Source: UBA2330 sp035443185 (GTDB lineage Bacteria > Bacteroidota > Ignavibacteria > Tepidaquicellales > Tepidaquicellaceae). Taken from it: 64,000 nucleotides of DNA. Positions 8,719 to 17,944 of the stretch are shown piece by piece (within the stretch, counting starts at the first letter, position 1; each line of letters begins with the position of its first letter). Under the pieces are notes generated by a model. It did no database searches and was not told the DNA's origin. It saw only the letters and a program-made list of their open reading frames with translations. The translations under genes and the position numbers were made by a program. Location of the stretch: contig DAORRV010000003.1 of NCBI GenBank assembly GCA_035443185.1, forward strand, positions 31,290 through 95,289, written 5' to 3'.

Positions 8719-9375
8719 TTATTTTTTTCCGATTGAATAAATAGTAGTCTCCGGTAGCAGCCTTGAAATTCTGAATATTCCTTTTGCAAAATATTTTCTA
8801 TGGAGTCTTCTTAAAAAATAACCTGCTGCATTTTCATCATCGCTCTTCTGTGCCATCAATTGAGGCAATGGATATTTCAGTGGAAGTAACTTTTCATCCT
8901 TCTCTCTGGTCAGAGATACTCTGGCTCTTTCATCACTAAATTTCAAATCTTTGAATAATTCTTTTGTACCATCATAAGTAAATCTCCAGAGATCAATAGG
9001 CATTTTTGAGATTTTTCTGGTATAGCATTCTGAAAGAATCGCAGTACCTCCTTCTTTTAAAAACCCTGATAAATTTTCAGCAGCTTTAAAAGGATTTCTT
9101 ACATGAGTCAAAACTTCCATACAAATCACAGTAGAATATTTAGCTGATTTCTCTTTTAAAAATTCACATTCACTGTCAGTAATATCTACAACGTAATCAA
9201 CTCCCTCCCCTTCTGAAATATCAATACCTGTTACATCCGTTTTTCCCATCTCTTTTAGTCTTTCTCTGATATCTTCTTTGTCAAATTCATAGTGCTTTGA
9301 TCCTACTATCAAAACAGGTTCAATGATAATATCAATATTATTTTTTAAAAAACTTATCTGGTTTCTTGTTGCCAT
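8719..9375 (-). CDS. Class I SAM-dependent methyltransferase-like protein
   Basis: A 218-residue protein of the UbiE/Methyltransf_11 type. The motif I glycine loop is weak (VLIVGSKHYEFD), but the following acidic turn TGIDISEG and the post-core VICMEVLTHVRNPFKAA and LKEGGTAILS match the family. The start at 9375 lies 22 bases inside the end of the deacetylase-like gene, a longer overlap than usual here; a later start is possible. The substrate is unknown, presumably a sugar residue. The weak glycine loop lowers certainty about catalysis. Confidence 0.7.
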   Translation of the reverse strand: MATRNQISFLKNNIDIIIEPVLIVGSKHYEFDKEDIRERLKEMGKTDVTGIDISEGEGVDYVVDITDSECEFLKEKSAKYSTVICMEVLTHVRNPFKAAENLSGFLKEGGTAILSECYTRKISKMPIDLWRFTYDGTKELFKDLKFSDERARVSLTREKDEKLLPLKYPLPQLMAQKSDDENAAGYFLRRLHRKYFAKGIFRISRLLPETTIYSIGKK

Positions 9376-10409
9376 ATTAATTTATTTAAGTCGCTTGAAT
9401 TTAAAAATTTTACATCTGGCCATTTTTTATAAACACATTCAAATAATTTTTTCATCTCTGACAATGTTTTGTCTCTGTATAAAGGAGTAAATTTTCCTGA
9501 AAAATTTACTCTGTGAAAATCTATTATCGCAGGTAATTTATTATCAAAAGCTTTGCCAATATCATTGATACATTCGTCATGATAAAATCCATAGTCAATA
9601 TGCGGATCAAGTCTGGCATTTCTTACTGACCATACAAGTCCGTTTCTTATTCTAAAATATGGAAAACTGTATCGACTTCCGTCCGACTGTACTAATCTGT
9701 TTGAAGATTGAATCATTTTGATTCCATTATTCTTTAAATCATCTATATTTTGTTTGGAAAGAATATAATTAGGCGGTATTATCGTTTCAGATTCTACATT
9801 AAAAATTTTACAAAGTTCATCAATTGATTCCTTTATCTTAGTATCTTTATTCATGAAGCAAAGTTCACCTGTTAAAAATTTCAGATTACCTTTTATTGTA
9901 GTAGATCCTGTAAAAAAACTATTCTCAAATGCTTCCTGTCCTTCTCTTGTATAAAAATATTTTGTCAGCTCTGATAAATTATAATGACTGAATCCATGTA
10001 GTTGTGGATATATAAAATTATTCTCAATTCCACATTTATATAATTCTCTGACATCTTCAGAATCTTTATTGAATCCTTTACTTATCGGAATGAATTTAAG
10101 ATCATCAGATGAATCATAATCTACATTATGTGTAACAAAATTAGCAGTTATAACAGGAGGGTATTCAAAATTGCTTTTAAAACTTCCAAGTACTTCATAT
10201 AATAATTCAATATCTTCATTTGTCTCCAGTGCATCAAATGTCCATCTTGTAAATTTTTCTTCAGAATATTTTTTTTTAAGAAAATTTATAGAATCTATAT
10301 TCATCGCTCTCTCAAGTCCCCAGTCATCACTTTCGATTACTATTATTTTTTCTTTGAATTTTTTTCTCAGATAATGTGGCAGATACCTAAGGAATTTTAT
10401 ACCTTTCAT
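9354..10409 (-). CDS. Polysaccharide-deacetylase-like protein
   Basis: A 351-residue protein that looks like a divergent member of the NodB/polysaccharide deacetylase fold. IVIESDDWG (residues 23-31) corresponds to the catalytic acidic pair, QLHGFSHYNL to the metal-binding His motif, and IIDFHRVNF to a late catalytic histidine. No signal peptide is seen, so it would act in the cytoplasm on a precursor or lipid-linked intermediate rather than on the finished polymer. It follows the double glycosyltransferase gene by 11 bases. Deacetylation of an N-acetylated sugar is the family-based guess; the assignment rests on motif spacing only. Confidence 0.6.
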   Translation of the reverse strand: MKGIKFLRYLPHYLRKKFKEKIIVIESDDWGLERAMNIDSINFLKKKYSEEKFTRWTFDALETNEDIELLYEVLGSFKSNFEYPPVITANFVTHNVDYDSSDDLKFIPISKGFNKDSEDVRELYKCGIENNFIYPQLHGFSHYNLSELTKYFYTREGQEAFENSFFTGSTTIKGNLKFLTGELCFMNKDTKIKESIDELCKIFNVESETIIPPNYILSKQNIDDLKNNGIKMIQSSNRLVQSDGSRYSFPYFRIRNGLVWSVRNARLDPHIDYGFYHDECINDIGKAFDNKLPAIIDFHRVNFSGKFTPLYRDKTLSEMKKLFECVYKKWPDVKFLNSSDLNKLIWQQETR

Positions 10410-10420
10410 TTCCAGCTATC

Positions 10421-12868
10421 TTATGTTTTAATAAGTTTCAGATATAACTTCTGAAGTTTATCCACTTCATTTTCTATTGAATAATACTTCTTCACAAACT
10501 CAAGCTGGCTTTTTATCTTTTCTTGCTTAACTTCAGGTTTCATTCTCATATAATTCATGATCTTATTTGCAATAGATCCGGGGTTTTCTGATTCAAAAAG
10601 CTGATCTTCAAATTCACGGAACTGGTCTCGGATTCCTGGTACATCACTTCCGTAACAAATTATCCCGCTTGCCATTGCTTCTAGGATTGAGATCGGTCCA
10701 CCTTCACCGGTTTTATTCGAAGATAAAATAAAAATATCGGCTATACTAAAAAAAGGCTTTATGTCTTTCTGTTTTCCTGTAAAAAAAACTTTCCCTTCAA
10801 GTCCTGCGTCTATAGTTTTCTTTTTTAGATCCTTTGCATAATCTGTTACATCATCTCCTATAATTAAAAGTTTTGCATCTTTATAATCTTCAAGAGCAAG
10901 TAAAAATCCCTTGATCAGATAATCTATCCCTTTAATCGGGATTACATTTGCCAGAGTAATAATTATTGGATTCGAATTGTATAACTTATATCTTGTAATA
11001 ATACTTTCATCTCTGCTTGTTTTTTTAAACTCCTGAATATCAATTCCAATTGGTATTAAATACTGTTCCTTGATTCCTCTGAAAAATGTTTCTACCATTT
11101 CCTGATTTTGAGGGATGATTGCACTTGACAGTTTTGATCTGATTTTCCACGCATTACTTCCCCAGCCCATATTTTTCTTTGTATAGATCCATTTGATCCT
11201 GCTGAGCTTTGAAGCAAGTGCTTCCGAATAATCATCAGAATAATTGTAAGAATGAATTATATCAGGATCAATATTTTTAAAATTTTTTGAAAGCTTTAAT
11301 ACATTTTTAAAGCCTTTTATTCTTGGCTTTGTTGATACTGTAAAATCCGTAATGTATACCGGTATATCAAGTTCCTGTACTTTGCTGAACAGATCACCTC
11401 TGTCATGCCTGCAGCAGATAAAAGGTTCAAATACGTTTCGGTCTAATCTTGAGATCACATTAATAAGTGCTTTTCCACTACCGGCAGTATTGAAATTTGG
11501 AATTGTATAAAGGATCTTAATTTTTTCACGTTCTTTTTTTGTGTTAATATTATTATATGTATTTATTGGAAGTACAAAATTGATAGATGAATATAATTTC
11601 TTATATTCCTTATCTACAATTTCATCGGACCAGTATTTAACAACTTTAGCTCTGGCTTCATTTCCGATTTTAATTAACTCATCTTTGTTTCCCATTAATT
11701 TCTTTAATATAAAAGTAAGTTCCTCCGGTTTACTTAATGAAAATGTAAAACCATCTACTCCGTTTACTATCTGAGCTTTTGAAATTTCAGGAATGTCCGA
11801 ACCAATCACAACCAAACCGCATGACATTGCTTCTATAATTGAAATTGGAAATCCTTCCTGCCTAGAAGGCAGCACAAAAATATCTGCACACTGCATATAT
11901 TCTTCTACATTACTTACATTATCTTCTGTTAAAATAATCTTATCCTCGAGGGAATTTTCACTGATCTTATTCTTTATGTCAATAATATATTGCTGATTAT
12001 ATTTATATGTTGGACCAACAATAAGCAATTTTGATGAAGGAAAATTTTTATGAACATCTACAAATGAATTCACAAGTAAATGAACTCCTTTCCTGACATT
12101 AATACCGCCTACAAATATTACTACGACATCATTTTCATCAATTTTAAATTTTTCCCTTAGCTTCTTTTTTCTTTCAGGCTCAGGTGGATAAAACTTATTT
12201 ATATCCACCGAATATGGGATCTGAACTACTTTATTCATAGAGATCTCTGACTTCCTGTATATATCAGTAATCACATTTGATTTACTTACATATCTGTCTG
12301 CAAGCTTATAAAATAAATATCTGATAAATTTTGGCTTAAGATAATCCTTCCAGTCCAAAAATCTTCCAAGAGATAAAGGATCATCATCACCTACCAGTGA
12401 AGTCTCTGTCACAATTTTTTTTCCTAATATTTTTGCAATAAGAATCGATACTCTATTGAATGCAAATCCTGAATTAAAATTATGTATGTAATCATATTCT
12501 TTACGGTGCTTCCACATTGGCTTCAAAAGTTTCGTAAAACAATTCCACATGTGATGATACTGCTGAAAATAAATTAATATTCCTTTTGCATCTTTAGGAT
12601 TTTCGCTGAATGTTACAGGTACTACAAATTCAAATTTATTTTTACTTTCTTTATATCCACCTGTTCTGTCCCACCCAATTACAAGTATATTGGATTCTGG
12701 ATCTTTTTCTAATCTAAGAGCATATTTAAAAGCAGCTACTTCTGCTCCACCATAAGCTGGCGGCAGTATTGCTGATACTATACAGATCTTATACTTTACT
12801 TCCAGATTTGGAAATTTCAATTTTTCAGTAATAGTTTCTGATTTAATTTTTAATTTTTCCTCAGACAA
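10421..12868 (-). CDS. Tandem GT4-GT4 glycosyltransferase fusion
   Basis: At 815 residues this is about twice the size of a normal GT4 enzyme and contains two complete GT-B units. The first (about 25-430) starts YKICIVSAILPPAYGGAEVAA and has FVGGINVRKGVHLL and PSRQEGFPISIIEAMSCG. The second (about 450-815) starts IKILYTIPNFNTAGSGKALI and has VIPIKGIDYLIKGF and SNKTGEGGPISILEAMASG. Both retain the EX7E-type donor site, so both halves may be active and add two successive sugars. The start overlaps the upstream GT4 gene by 8 bases. Confidence 0.88.
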   Translation of the reverse strand: MSEEKLKIKSETITEKLKFPNLEVKYKICIVSAILPPAYGGAEVAAFKYALRLEKDPESNILVIGWDRTGGYKESKNKFEFVVPVTFSENPKDAKGILIYFQQYHHMWNCFTKLLKPMWKHRKEYDYIHNFNSGFAFNRVSILIAKILGKKIVTETSLVGDDDPLSLGRFLDWKDYLKPKFIRYLFYKLADRYVSKSNVITDIYRKSEISMNKVVQIPYSVDINKFYPPEPERKKKLREKFKIDENDVVVIFVGGINVRKGVHLLVNSFVDVHKNFPSSKLLIVGPTYKYNQQYIIDIKNKISENSLEDKIILTEDNVSNVEEYMQCADIFVLPSRQEGFPISIIEAMSCGLVVIGSDIPEISKAQIVNGVDGFTFSLSKPEELTFILKKLMGNKDELIKIGNEARAKVVKYWSDEIVDKEYKKLYSSINFVLPINTYNNINTKKEREKIKILYTIPNFNTAGSGKALINVISRLDRNVFEPFICCRHDRGDLFSKVQELDIPVYITDFTVSTKPRIKGFKNVLKLSKNFKNIDPDIIHSYNYSDDYSEALASKLSRIKWIYTKKNMGWGSNAWKIRSKLSSAIIPQNQEMVETFFRGIKEQYLIPIGIDIQEFKKTSRDESIITRYKLYNSNPIIITLANVIPIKGIDYLIKGFLLALEDYKDAKLLIIGDDVTDYAKDLKKKTIDAGLEGKVFFTGKQKDIKPFFSIADIFILSSNKTGEGGPISILEAMASGIICYGSDVPGIRDQFREFEDQLFESENPGSIANKIMNYMRMKPEVKQEKIKSQLEFVKKYYSIENEVDKLQKLYLKLIKT

Positions 12869-13985
12869 TGGAGTTTAATTTTTCATAAAATAATATAGAA
12901 GGATTTTCCGGAACTATCTTCCTGATTTCTTCTCTTGCTATTTCACCAATTTCTTTCCATTCATATCTTCTTTGCCATGCTCTATCCAATGCCTCACTCA
13001 CTGATTCCGGATCCGGATGCCTGGCAAGAAATCCTGTTTTCCCTTCTGTCAGTACTTCTCTGTTTCCGCTCACATCAGTTACTATTGATACACGCCCGCA
13101 AAGCATTGCTTCTACTAATGCAAGCGGAAGACCTTCATATCTTGAAGTAAGTATCATTGCATGGTTTTCTTTCCAGATCTCTTCAGGATCTTTGTGACCT
13201 TTGATCTGGACTTTATCTAATCCAAAATAATCTTTAAGCTTTTTTATCTGAAACGAATGTTCACCTTTACCAAATAAATTTACAATCAAATTTCTTTCCC
13301 GCCATTTTTTTTCATTCAATACCTGAAATAATATATCCTGACCTTTTGCAAAAAATTCATGACGTGCAACATTAGCTATAAAATAATTTTCTCTGACTTC
13401 CGGATAATTTATTCGATTGTTATAGCTTACATTAAATGGATTAAAAATAATTTCTGCATTATCAATTTTCTGACCTGTCTGTAACTCAGTTAACTTAATA
13501 TTCGCTTTACTTACATAATAATTTCTTATTGCTTTTGGAAGATATTCGGACAGCCTTTTATTTAAACTGTCACTTGGCCATTTTGCTTCGTTTGCTGCCT
13601 GTGAAATAGTAACAAACTTTAATCCACTATTTATGCAATATTCCATCAGATCTGCTCCTCCCGTATTTCCACCTTGATTAATCACAACAAGATCAGGAGA
13701 AAACTCTCTTAAACATTTATTCCCGTCATTACTATAATCAAACTGCATTGAAGAAGGGAGTACTCTGTTAAATAATTTTTTATATGTTGATGTATCTGTG
13801 TTAAAATAAGTCGGTATCTTTTTTGATTTAAGAAAATCTATCTGTTCAGGGATTTTTTTCCAACGAGGTATTGTAACAAGTACATCATTTCCCTTTTCTG
13901 AAAATATCAATGCAGTATTGTACCATAGAAATTCACTTCCTCCCCATTCTGATTTATTAGAAGAAACAAATGCAATTTTCTTCAT
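12861..13985 (-). CDS. GT4-family glycosyltransferase
   Basis: A 374-residue GT-B enzyme. The N-terminus MKKIAFVSSNKSEWGGSEFLW has the glycine-rich acceptor-side loop. The donor side shows LTSRYEGLPLALVEAMLCGR with the EX7E pair and SIVTDVSGNREVL. It probably transfers a hexose or amino sugar from a nucleotide donor to the chain. The start overlaps the preceding GT2 gene by 4 bases and the end overlaps the double GT4 gene by 8, so the three are tightly coupled. Confidence 0.87.
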   Translation of the reverse strand: MKKIAFVSSNKSEWGGSEFLWYNTALIFSEKGNDVLVTIPRWKKIPEQIDFLKSKKIPTYFNTDTSTYKKLFNRVLPSSMQFDYSNDGNKCLREFSPDLVVINQGGNTGGADLMEYCINSGLKFVTISQAANEAKWPSDSLNKRLSEYLPKAIRNYYVSKANIKLTELQTGQKIDNAEIIFNPFNVSYNNRINYPEVRENYFIANVARHEFFAKGQDILFQVLNEKKWRERNLIVNLFGKGEHSFQIKKLKDYFGLDKVQIKGHKDPEEIWKENHAMILTSRYEGLPLALVEAMLCGRVSIVTDVSGNREVLTEGKTGFLARHPDPESVSEALDRAWQRRYEWKEIGEIAREEIRKIVPENPSILFYEKLNSIV

Positions 13986-15169
13986 TTCCGGTTGTCACCT
14001 TTCACTATTTTTAATTTGGCTTTTTCTTTTGGTAATGATCTGCTTTTCCCAAAAACATTAGTCCATAATTTTAATAAAGGCTCCAGTTTCATTCCCTTAA
14101 TTTTTGTTTTTATTTTTATATTTATTAAATAATTTTTCTGCTTTTCATTTAAAAATTTCGGATCTATTACTTCAATACATTTTTTAAACATTTCCAGATC
14201 CTCATTGGTGAAAGCTATTCTCGCTTTATAATATATCAATGAGTTTATCACTTTTTTAGAAAGCAATATGTTGATGTCTGTCAGCTCAAATATAAATTTA
14301 TAATTATCTCTGAATCCATTTCCATAAATATTTTTTATAAAAGAAGCCTGCTTTTCCAATCCTGACTGCTCAGCTATCGAATAATAAATATTCATATACT
14401 CATTATTAAATTCATTCATAAATGTTTTTGAGTTTGAATGAACCCTGAAATGTGTGAGTTCCGAATCAATTATTTTTATTCTATCCTGTCCATATTTATA
14501 TAAATATTTTTTCCAGATGTCCTGATCCATTACAAAATTCAAATCCAAATTCAGCCCGCCAAGTTCTTTTAATACTTCCAAACGAAAAAATGAAGATGGC
14601 TGATTGATTAGTACAAATGCAATAGTCTCTTCAAGAGATTCTCGCAGCCTGAAATCGATTGTCTTTTCATTATTCTCATTTTCATCTTCAAAAAATCTGT
14701 AATTACCAACTATGAGATCCGTTTCAGTAGACTTATAGATTTCTGAAATTGTTTGAAAAGTATCTTCATTATAATAATCATCAGAATTTATCCAGTTGAA
14801 TATTTTACCGGTACTTTTTTCCAAACCTTTATTAATCGCATCTGATTGTCCTTTATCTTTTTTACTTTCCCAGAAACTAATCCACTTGTCATACTTTTTT
14901 AAAATTTCCACTGTACCATCTGTACTGCCTCCATCAAAGATCATGTACTCCAGATTAGGATAATTCTGCAGCAGCACTGACCTTATAGTCTGCTCAATAA
15001 ATTTCCCCTGATTAAAGCTTGGAGTTATTATTGTGATCTTTGGATTATGTGAATTCTCTGATTGTTTATGATAACAAAATTCTTTTGTCCATGGCCATCC
15101 GGTATTCCCTTCCGGTGGTGCCGGAAGTTCACTTAATAATTTTTTGTTTATTTTATTAATGCTTTTCAA
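13982..15169 (-). CDS. GT2-family glycosyltransferase
   Basis: A 395-residue enzyme with a GT-A core in its first 250 residues: TIITPSFNQGKFIEQTIRSV, EYMIFDGGSTDGT and FNWINSDDYYNED, the last being the acidic metal site. KDKGQSDAINKGL is characteristic of one family 2 subgroup found in O-antigen loci. The last 140 residues are lysine-rich and helical with no recognised domain. It starts 3 bases after the upstream glycosyltransferase gene. Sugar specificity is unknown. Confidence 0.86.
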   Translation of the reverse strand: MKSINKINKKLLSELPAPPEGNTGWPWTKEFCYHKQSENSHNPKITIITPSFNQGKFIEQTIRSVLLQNYPNLEYMIFDGGSTDGTVEILKKYDKWISFWESKKDKGQSDAINKGLEKSTGKIFNWINSDDYYNEDTFQTISEIYKSTETDLIVGNYRFFEDENENNEKTIDFRLRESLEETIAFVLINQPSSFFRLEVLKELGGLNLDLNFVMDQDIWKKYLYKYGQDRIKIIDSELTHFRVHSNSKTFMNEFNNEYMNIYYSIAEQSGLEKQASFIKNIYGNGFRDNYKFIFELTDINILLSKKVINSLIYYKARIAFTNEDLEMFKKCIEVIDPKFLNEKQKNYLINIKIKTKIKGMKLEPLLKLWTNVFGKSRSLPKEKAKLKIVKGDNRK

Positions 15170-15172
15170 AAT

Positions 15173-16366
15173 TTAATTCTTAGACTCAATTCTGTCAATC
15201 AGCGATTCAATTTTCATTTCAGGATTCAAAACCTCATCATATAATCTTTGGCAGGATTCAGACTTTTCTTTTAATCCTGTCCTGATCTTATTCAGTGCAT
15301 CAGGAAGTTCCGATATAGTATTTATGATCTGACCAAACTTGTATTTATTATTTAAAAATCTGTAGATAAAATGATTAGTTGTAATCGTTGGTATTCCAAG
15401 CATCATGTAAGCTGAAAATTTTCCGGAAGACAATCCAATTGCTTCCAAATTTTTACCGGCAAAAATATCTAAATTATTTGGAAAGTATGTTGCAATTCCA
15501 ATATTACATTTTGAAAGAAATTCAAAATATTCTTCAAAACGATAGAAGGGTTTTTCGTGAATGGTAATATTCTGCTTATTGATATTTAGTTGATTAATTT
15601 CAATTTTAAGATCACTATCTTCATTTAGCTTTTGATGAGTATGTATAATAAGCCAAAATTCATTATTCCATTTTTCAGGAAAAAGTGAAATGATTTCATT
15701 TAGTCCGCTCCAGTTTTGCAAAGATCCCGAATAAATTACGATTAATTTATCATCAGGTATATTAAGCTCTTTATGAATATCATAATCTGTTTCTTTAACT
15801 TCCATTTTCAAAGGTGAAACTGGAATTCTGTGAAATTCAGTATTATCAGAAAAATTATTAACTGATTTCAAAAGTGTTTCTCTTTTTTCATCCTGAATTA
15901 TAACTATGTCTACTAGCTTTGAATAATTCATTTCTAATTTTTTCATCACTTTTTTTCTCTGAACAAAAAATTCGTCTTCAAAAAATATTTCGAAAGATGC
16001 ATATACAAGTTTAAAACTCAGAAAAGATTTGATCCTACCGCCTATGACTAATCCCATTGGATCGACGCAGATTATAGTGTTTACTTTATTCTTCAGCTTT
16101 AATTTCACAAAAAGCTTTACATATTGCTTTACAAGTTTTACAAAGCTCTTTAGATTATTTTCAAGAGTGTAAAAGTTAAACGGAAGTTCAAGAAATTCAA
16201 AATATTTTCTGTATTCACTTGGTACAAACAACTGATCAAAACCATAATAAATAATTTTATATCCTCTGTTAATTAATTTCTGAATAAGTACAACTAAAGT
16301 AGGATTACTGAAAGTATCAATCTTAGGAGATAAAATGACGATCGTCTTTTCTTTATTCTTCTTCAT
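15173..16366 (-). CDS. GT-B fold glycosyltransferase
   Basis: A 397-residue protein with a GT-B layout but weaker family motifs than its neighbours. The middle has LIVIYSGSLQNWSGLNEIISLF, the usual start of the donor domain, and the later GLSSGKFSAYMMLGIPTITTN replaces the common EGFG motif. The N-terminal half starts TIVILSPKIDTFSNPTLVVL. The start overlaps the methyltransferase gene by 4 bases. It likely belongs to the GT4 superfamily and adds one sugar; the absence of a standard EX7E site makes the exact family uncertain. Confidence 0.75.
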   Translation of the reverse strand: MKKNKEKTIVILSPKIDTFSNPTLVVLIQKLINRGYKIIYYGFDQLFVPSEYRKYFEFLELPFNFYTLENNLKSFVKLVKQYVKLFVKLKLKNKVNTIICVDPMGLVIGGRIKSFLSFKLVYASFEIFFEDEFFVQRKKVMKKLEMNYSKLVDIVIIQDEKRETLLKSVNNFSDNTEFHRIPVSPLKMEVKETDYDIHKELNIPDDKLIVIYSGSLQNWSGLNEIISLFPEKWNNEFWLIIHTHQKLNEDSDLKIEINQLNINKQNITIHEKPFYRFEEYFEFLSKCNIGIATYFPNNLDIFAGKNLEAIGLSSGKFSAYMMLGIPTITTNHFIYRFLNNKYKFGQIINTISELPDALNKIRTGLKEKSESCQRLYDEVLNPEMKIESLIDRIESKN

Positions 16367-17136
16367 TTAAGTTTTGCGATTGCAAATGCTGACCAGCTTT
16401 TATCAGTTAATTTCTTACCCGACATCCATTCTTCAGTATGAATAAGTTTCATTCCGTTATTATCTAAAATCATTTCTATTTCCGGAATGAAAAGATATCT
16501 CATTGAATGAATCTCATTTATGACAGATTTTTTTTTAGTTCTTTTCTCAGTAACTAATATTTCAAAACTAACATCTACAATATTTTCATTTATTTTTAAA
16601 AAGGGTGTAGATTTTCTTTTGATCATTATTTTATCGTCATTTATAATCTTTAATCTTTTTATAGGTTTATCCTGAAGTACCGCAGGTCCATACCAAAAGT
16701 CAAACATAAATACCCCGTTAGTATTTAAATGTTTTTTTACCGTTTTAATCGTCATATCCAGATCAGCATTTTTAGTTTGATAGTTCATGACATGAAATAA
16801 AGAAACAATTACATCATATTTTTTCCTTAATTTCAAACTTCTTATGTCTCCGTTTTTAAAAATAAGATTTTTACCTTTGTCTGAAAGATGCTCTTTATTT
16901 TTCTCAGCTATTCTGAACATTTTCTCTGAAAGCTCTACCCCTGTAGTTTTAAAACCTCTTTTGTGAAATTCAGTATCATGCCTGCCTGTCCCAGAGCCGA
17001 GATCAAGAAGAGATTTTGCTTCAGGATTTAACTCATTAATATTTTTGCAAATGTAGTCAGTCTCTGCTTTATAATTTTTATCTCTGTAAAGCAGATCATA
17101 ATAATGTGAATATGCATCAAAAACTTTTTTTGTCAT
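16363..17136 (-). CDS. Class I SAM-dependent methyltransferase
   Basis: A 257-residue methyltransferase with clear SAM motifs: SLLDLGSGTGRHDTEF (motif I), TTGVELSEKMFRIA (motif II), and VIVSLFHVMNYQ, then NTNGVFMFDFWYGP. The C-terminal beta-rich part (IHSMRYLFIPEIEMIL) is typical of the sugar N- or C-methyltransferase group, including dTDP-sugar methyltransferases. It lies directly after the sulfotransferase-like gene by 7 bases. A role in methylating a sugar nucleotide or chain residue is inferred from context. Confidence 0.82.
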   Translation of the reverse strand: MTKKVFDAYSHYYDLLYRDKNYKAETDYICKNINELNPEAKSLLDLGSGTGRHDTEFHKRGFKTTGVELSEKMFRIAEKNKEHLSDKGKNLIFKNGDIRSLKLRKKYDVIVSLFHVMNYQTKNADLDMTIKTVKKHLNTNGVFMFDFWYGPAVLQDKPIKRLKIINDDKIMIKRKSTPFLKINENIVDVSFEILVTEKRTKKKSVINEIHSMRYLFIPEIEMILDNNGMKLIHTEEWMSGKKLTDKSWSAFAIAKLK

Positions 17137-17143
17137 TTATAAT

Positions 17144-17944
17144 TTATTTAAGATATTTCTCATATTTTGTATTTAAGAAAAGCTTTTCTACTTCTTCATA
17201 ATTTTCGATTATATCTTCTAATCTGTCTTGAGTAATTCTTTTGAGATCTGATTTGACAGGAACAGATTTCAAACCAAGAAATTGAAAAATTCCGTCTGCA
17301 GTTTTCTGAAATTTCTCATTATCTAAAAGATCATCTTCATAAATTACAGTATAGTGCGGAATATTTCTTAAATTTTGCTCTTCTATCCTCTCGACTTCCT
17401 CTCCGTAAATCACTCCTCTGTATAATTTTTCAATGTCAACAATAATTTTTTTGTTGAAATCTTTGTCACCTTCTCTGAGGTGATAAATATTTGTCTGAAA
17501 TGAAATAAAGTTTGATAGCTGATGTCTTAAAAAATTCACTCTTTTTAAATGAATAAATTTCCAGTCCTTCTTATAAAGATTCAAAAGAATTTCATCATAG
17601 TTGTCATATTTATGCTCATATCTTAACTGAGAAATTTTCACCTTAAACCCGTAAACTTTTTTACCTTTTGCTGAAGCTCTTTTACTGCAACTGTTTATAT
17701 ACATTCCAGGAAATTTCACAATTGAACCTGAATACAAAAAATTAAAGATCTCTACATCACAAAATATTTCATGGTGACAGTTCAATAATTCTGTTAGCAA
17801 AGTGCTGCCTGTTCTGCCTCTCGTATACATTACAAATTTTGACTGCGGAAATTTTAATCTTGGATCAATTAAATTTTTATAATTAAGATTCCTTATAAAT
17901 TTCTTAAAGGAATTTCTTTTCTTTTTTTCTTTAATTGAATCCAA
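17144..17944 (-). CDS. Sulfotransferase family protein
   Basis: A 266-residue protein with the 5'-phosphosulfate-binding loop of sulfotransferases, FVMYTRGRTGSTLLTELL (residues 37-54, core TRGRTGST at 41-48), followed by WKFIHLKRVNFLRHQLS, which fits the 3'-phosphate-binding region. The family transfers sulfate from PAPS to hydroxyls or amines of carbohydrates. It follows a DegT aminotransferase gene with no gap. The likely target is a sugar of this polymer, but that is inferred. No PAPS-synthesis gene is in the window. It resembles the Stf0/NodH group by length and loop. Confidence 0.8.
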   Translation of the reverse strand: MDSIKEKKKRNSFKKFIRNLNYKNLIDPRLKFPQSKFVMYTRGRTGSTLLTELLNCHHEIFCDVEIFNFLYSGSIVKFPGMYINSCSKRASAKGKKVYGFKVKISQLRYEHKYDNYDEILLNLYKKDWKFIHLKRVNFLRHQLSNFISFQTNIYHLREGDKDFNKKIIVDIEKLYRGVIYGEEVERIEEQNLRNIPHYTVIYEDDLLDNEKFQKTADGIFQFLGLKSVPVKSDLKRITQDRLEDIIENYEEVEKLFLNTKYEKYLK

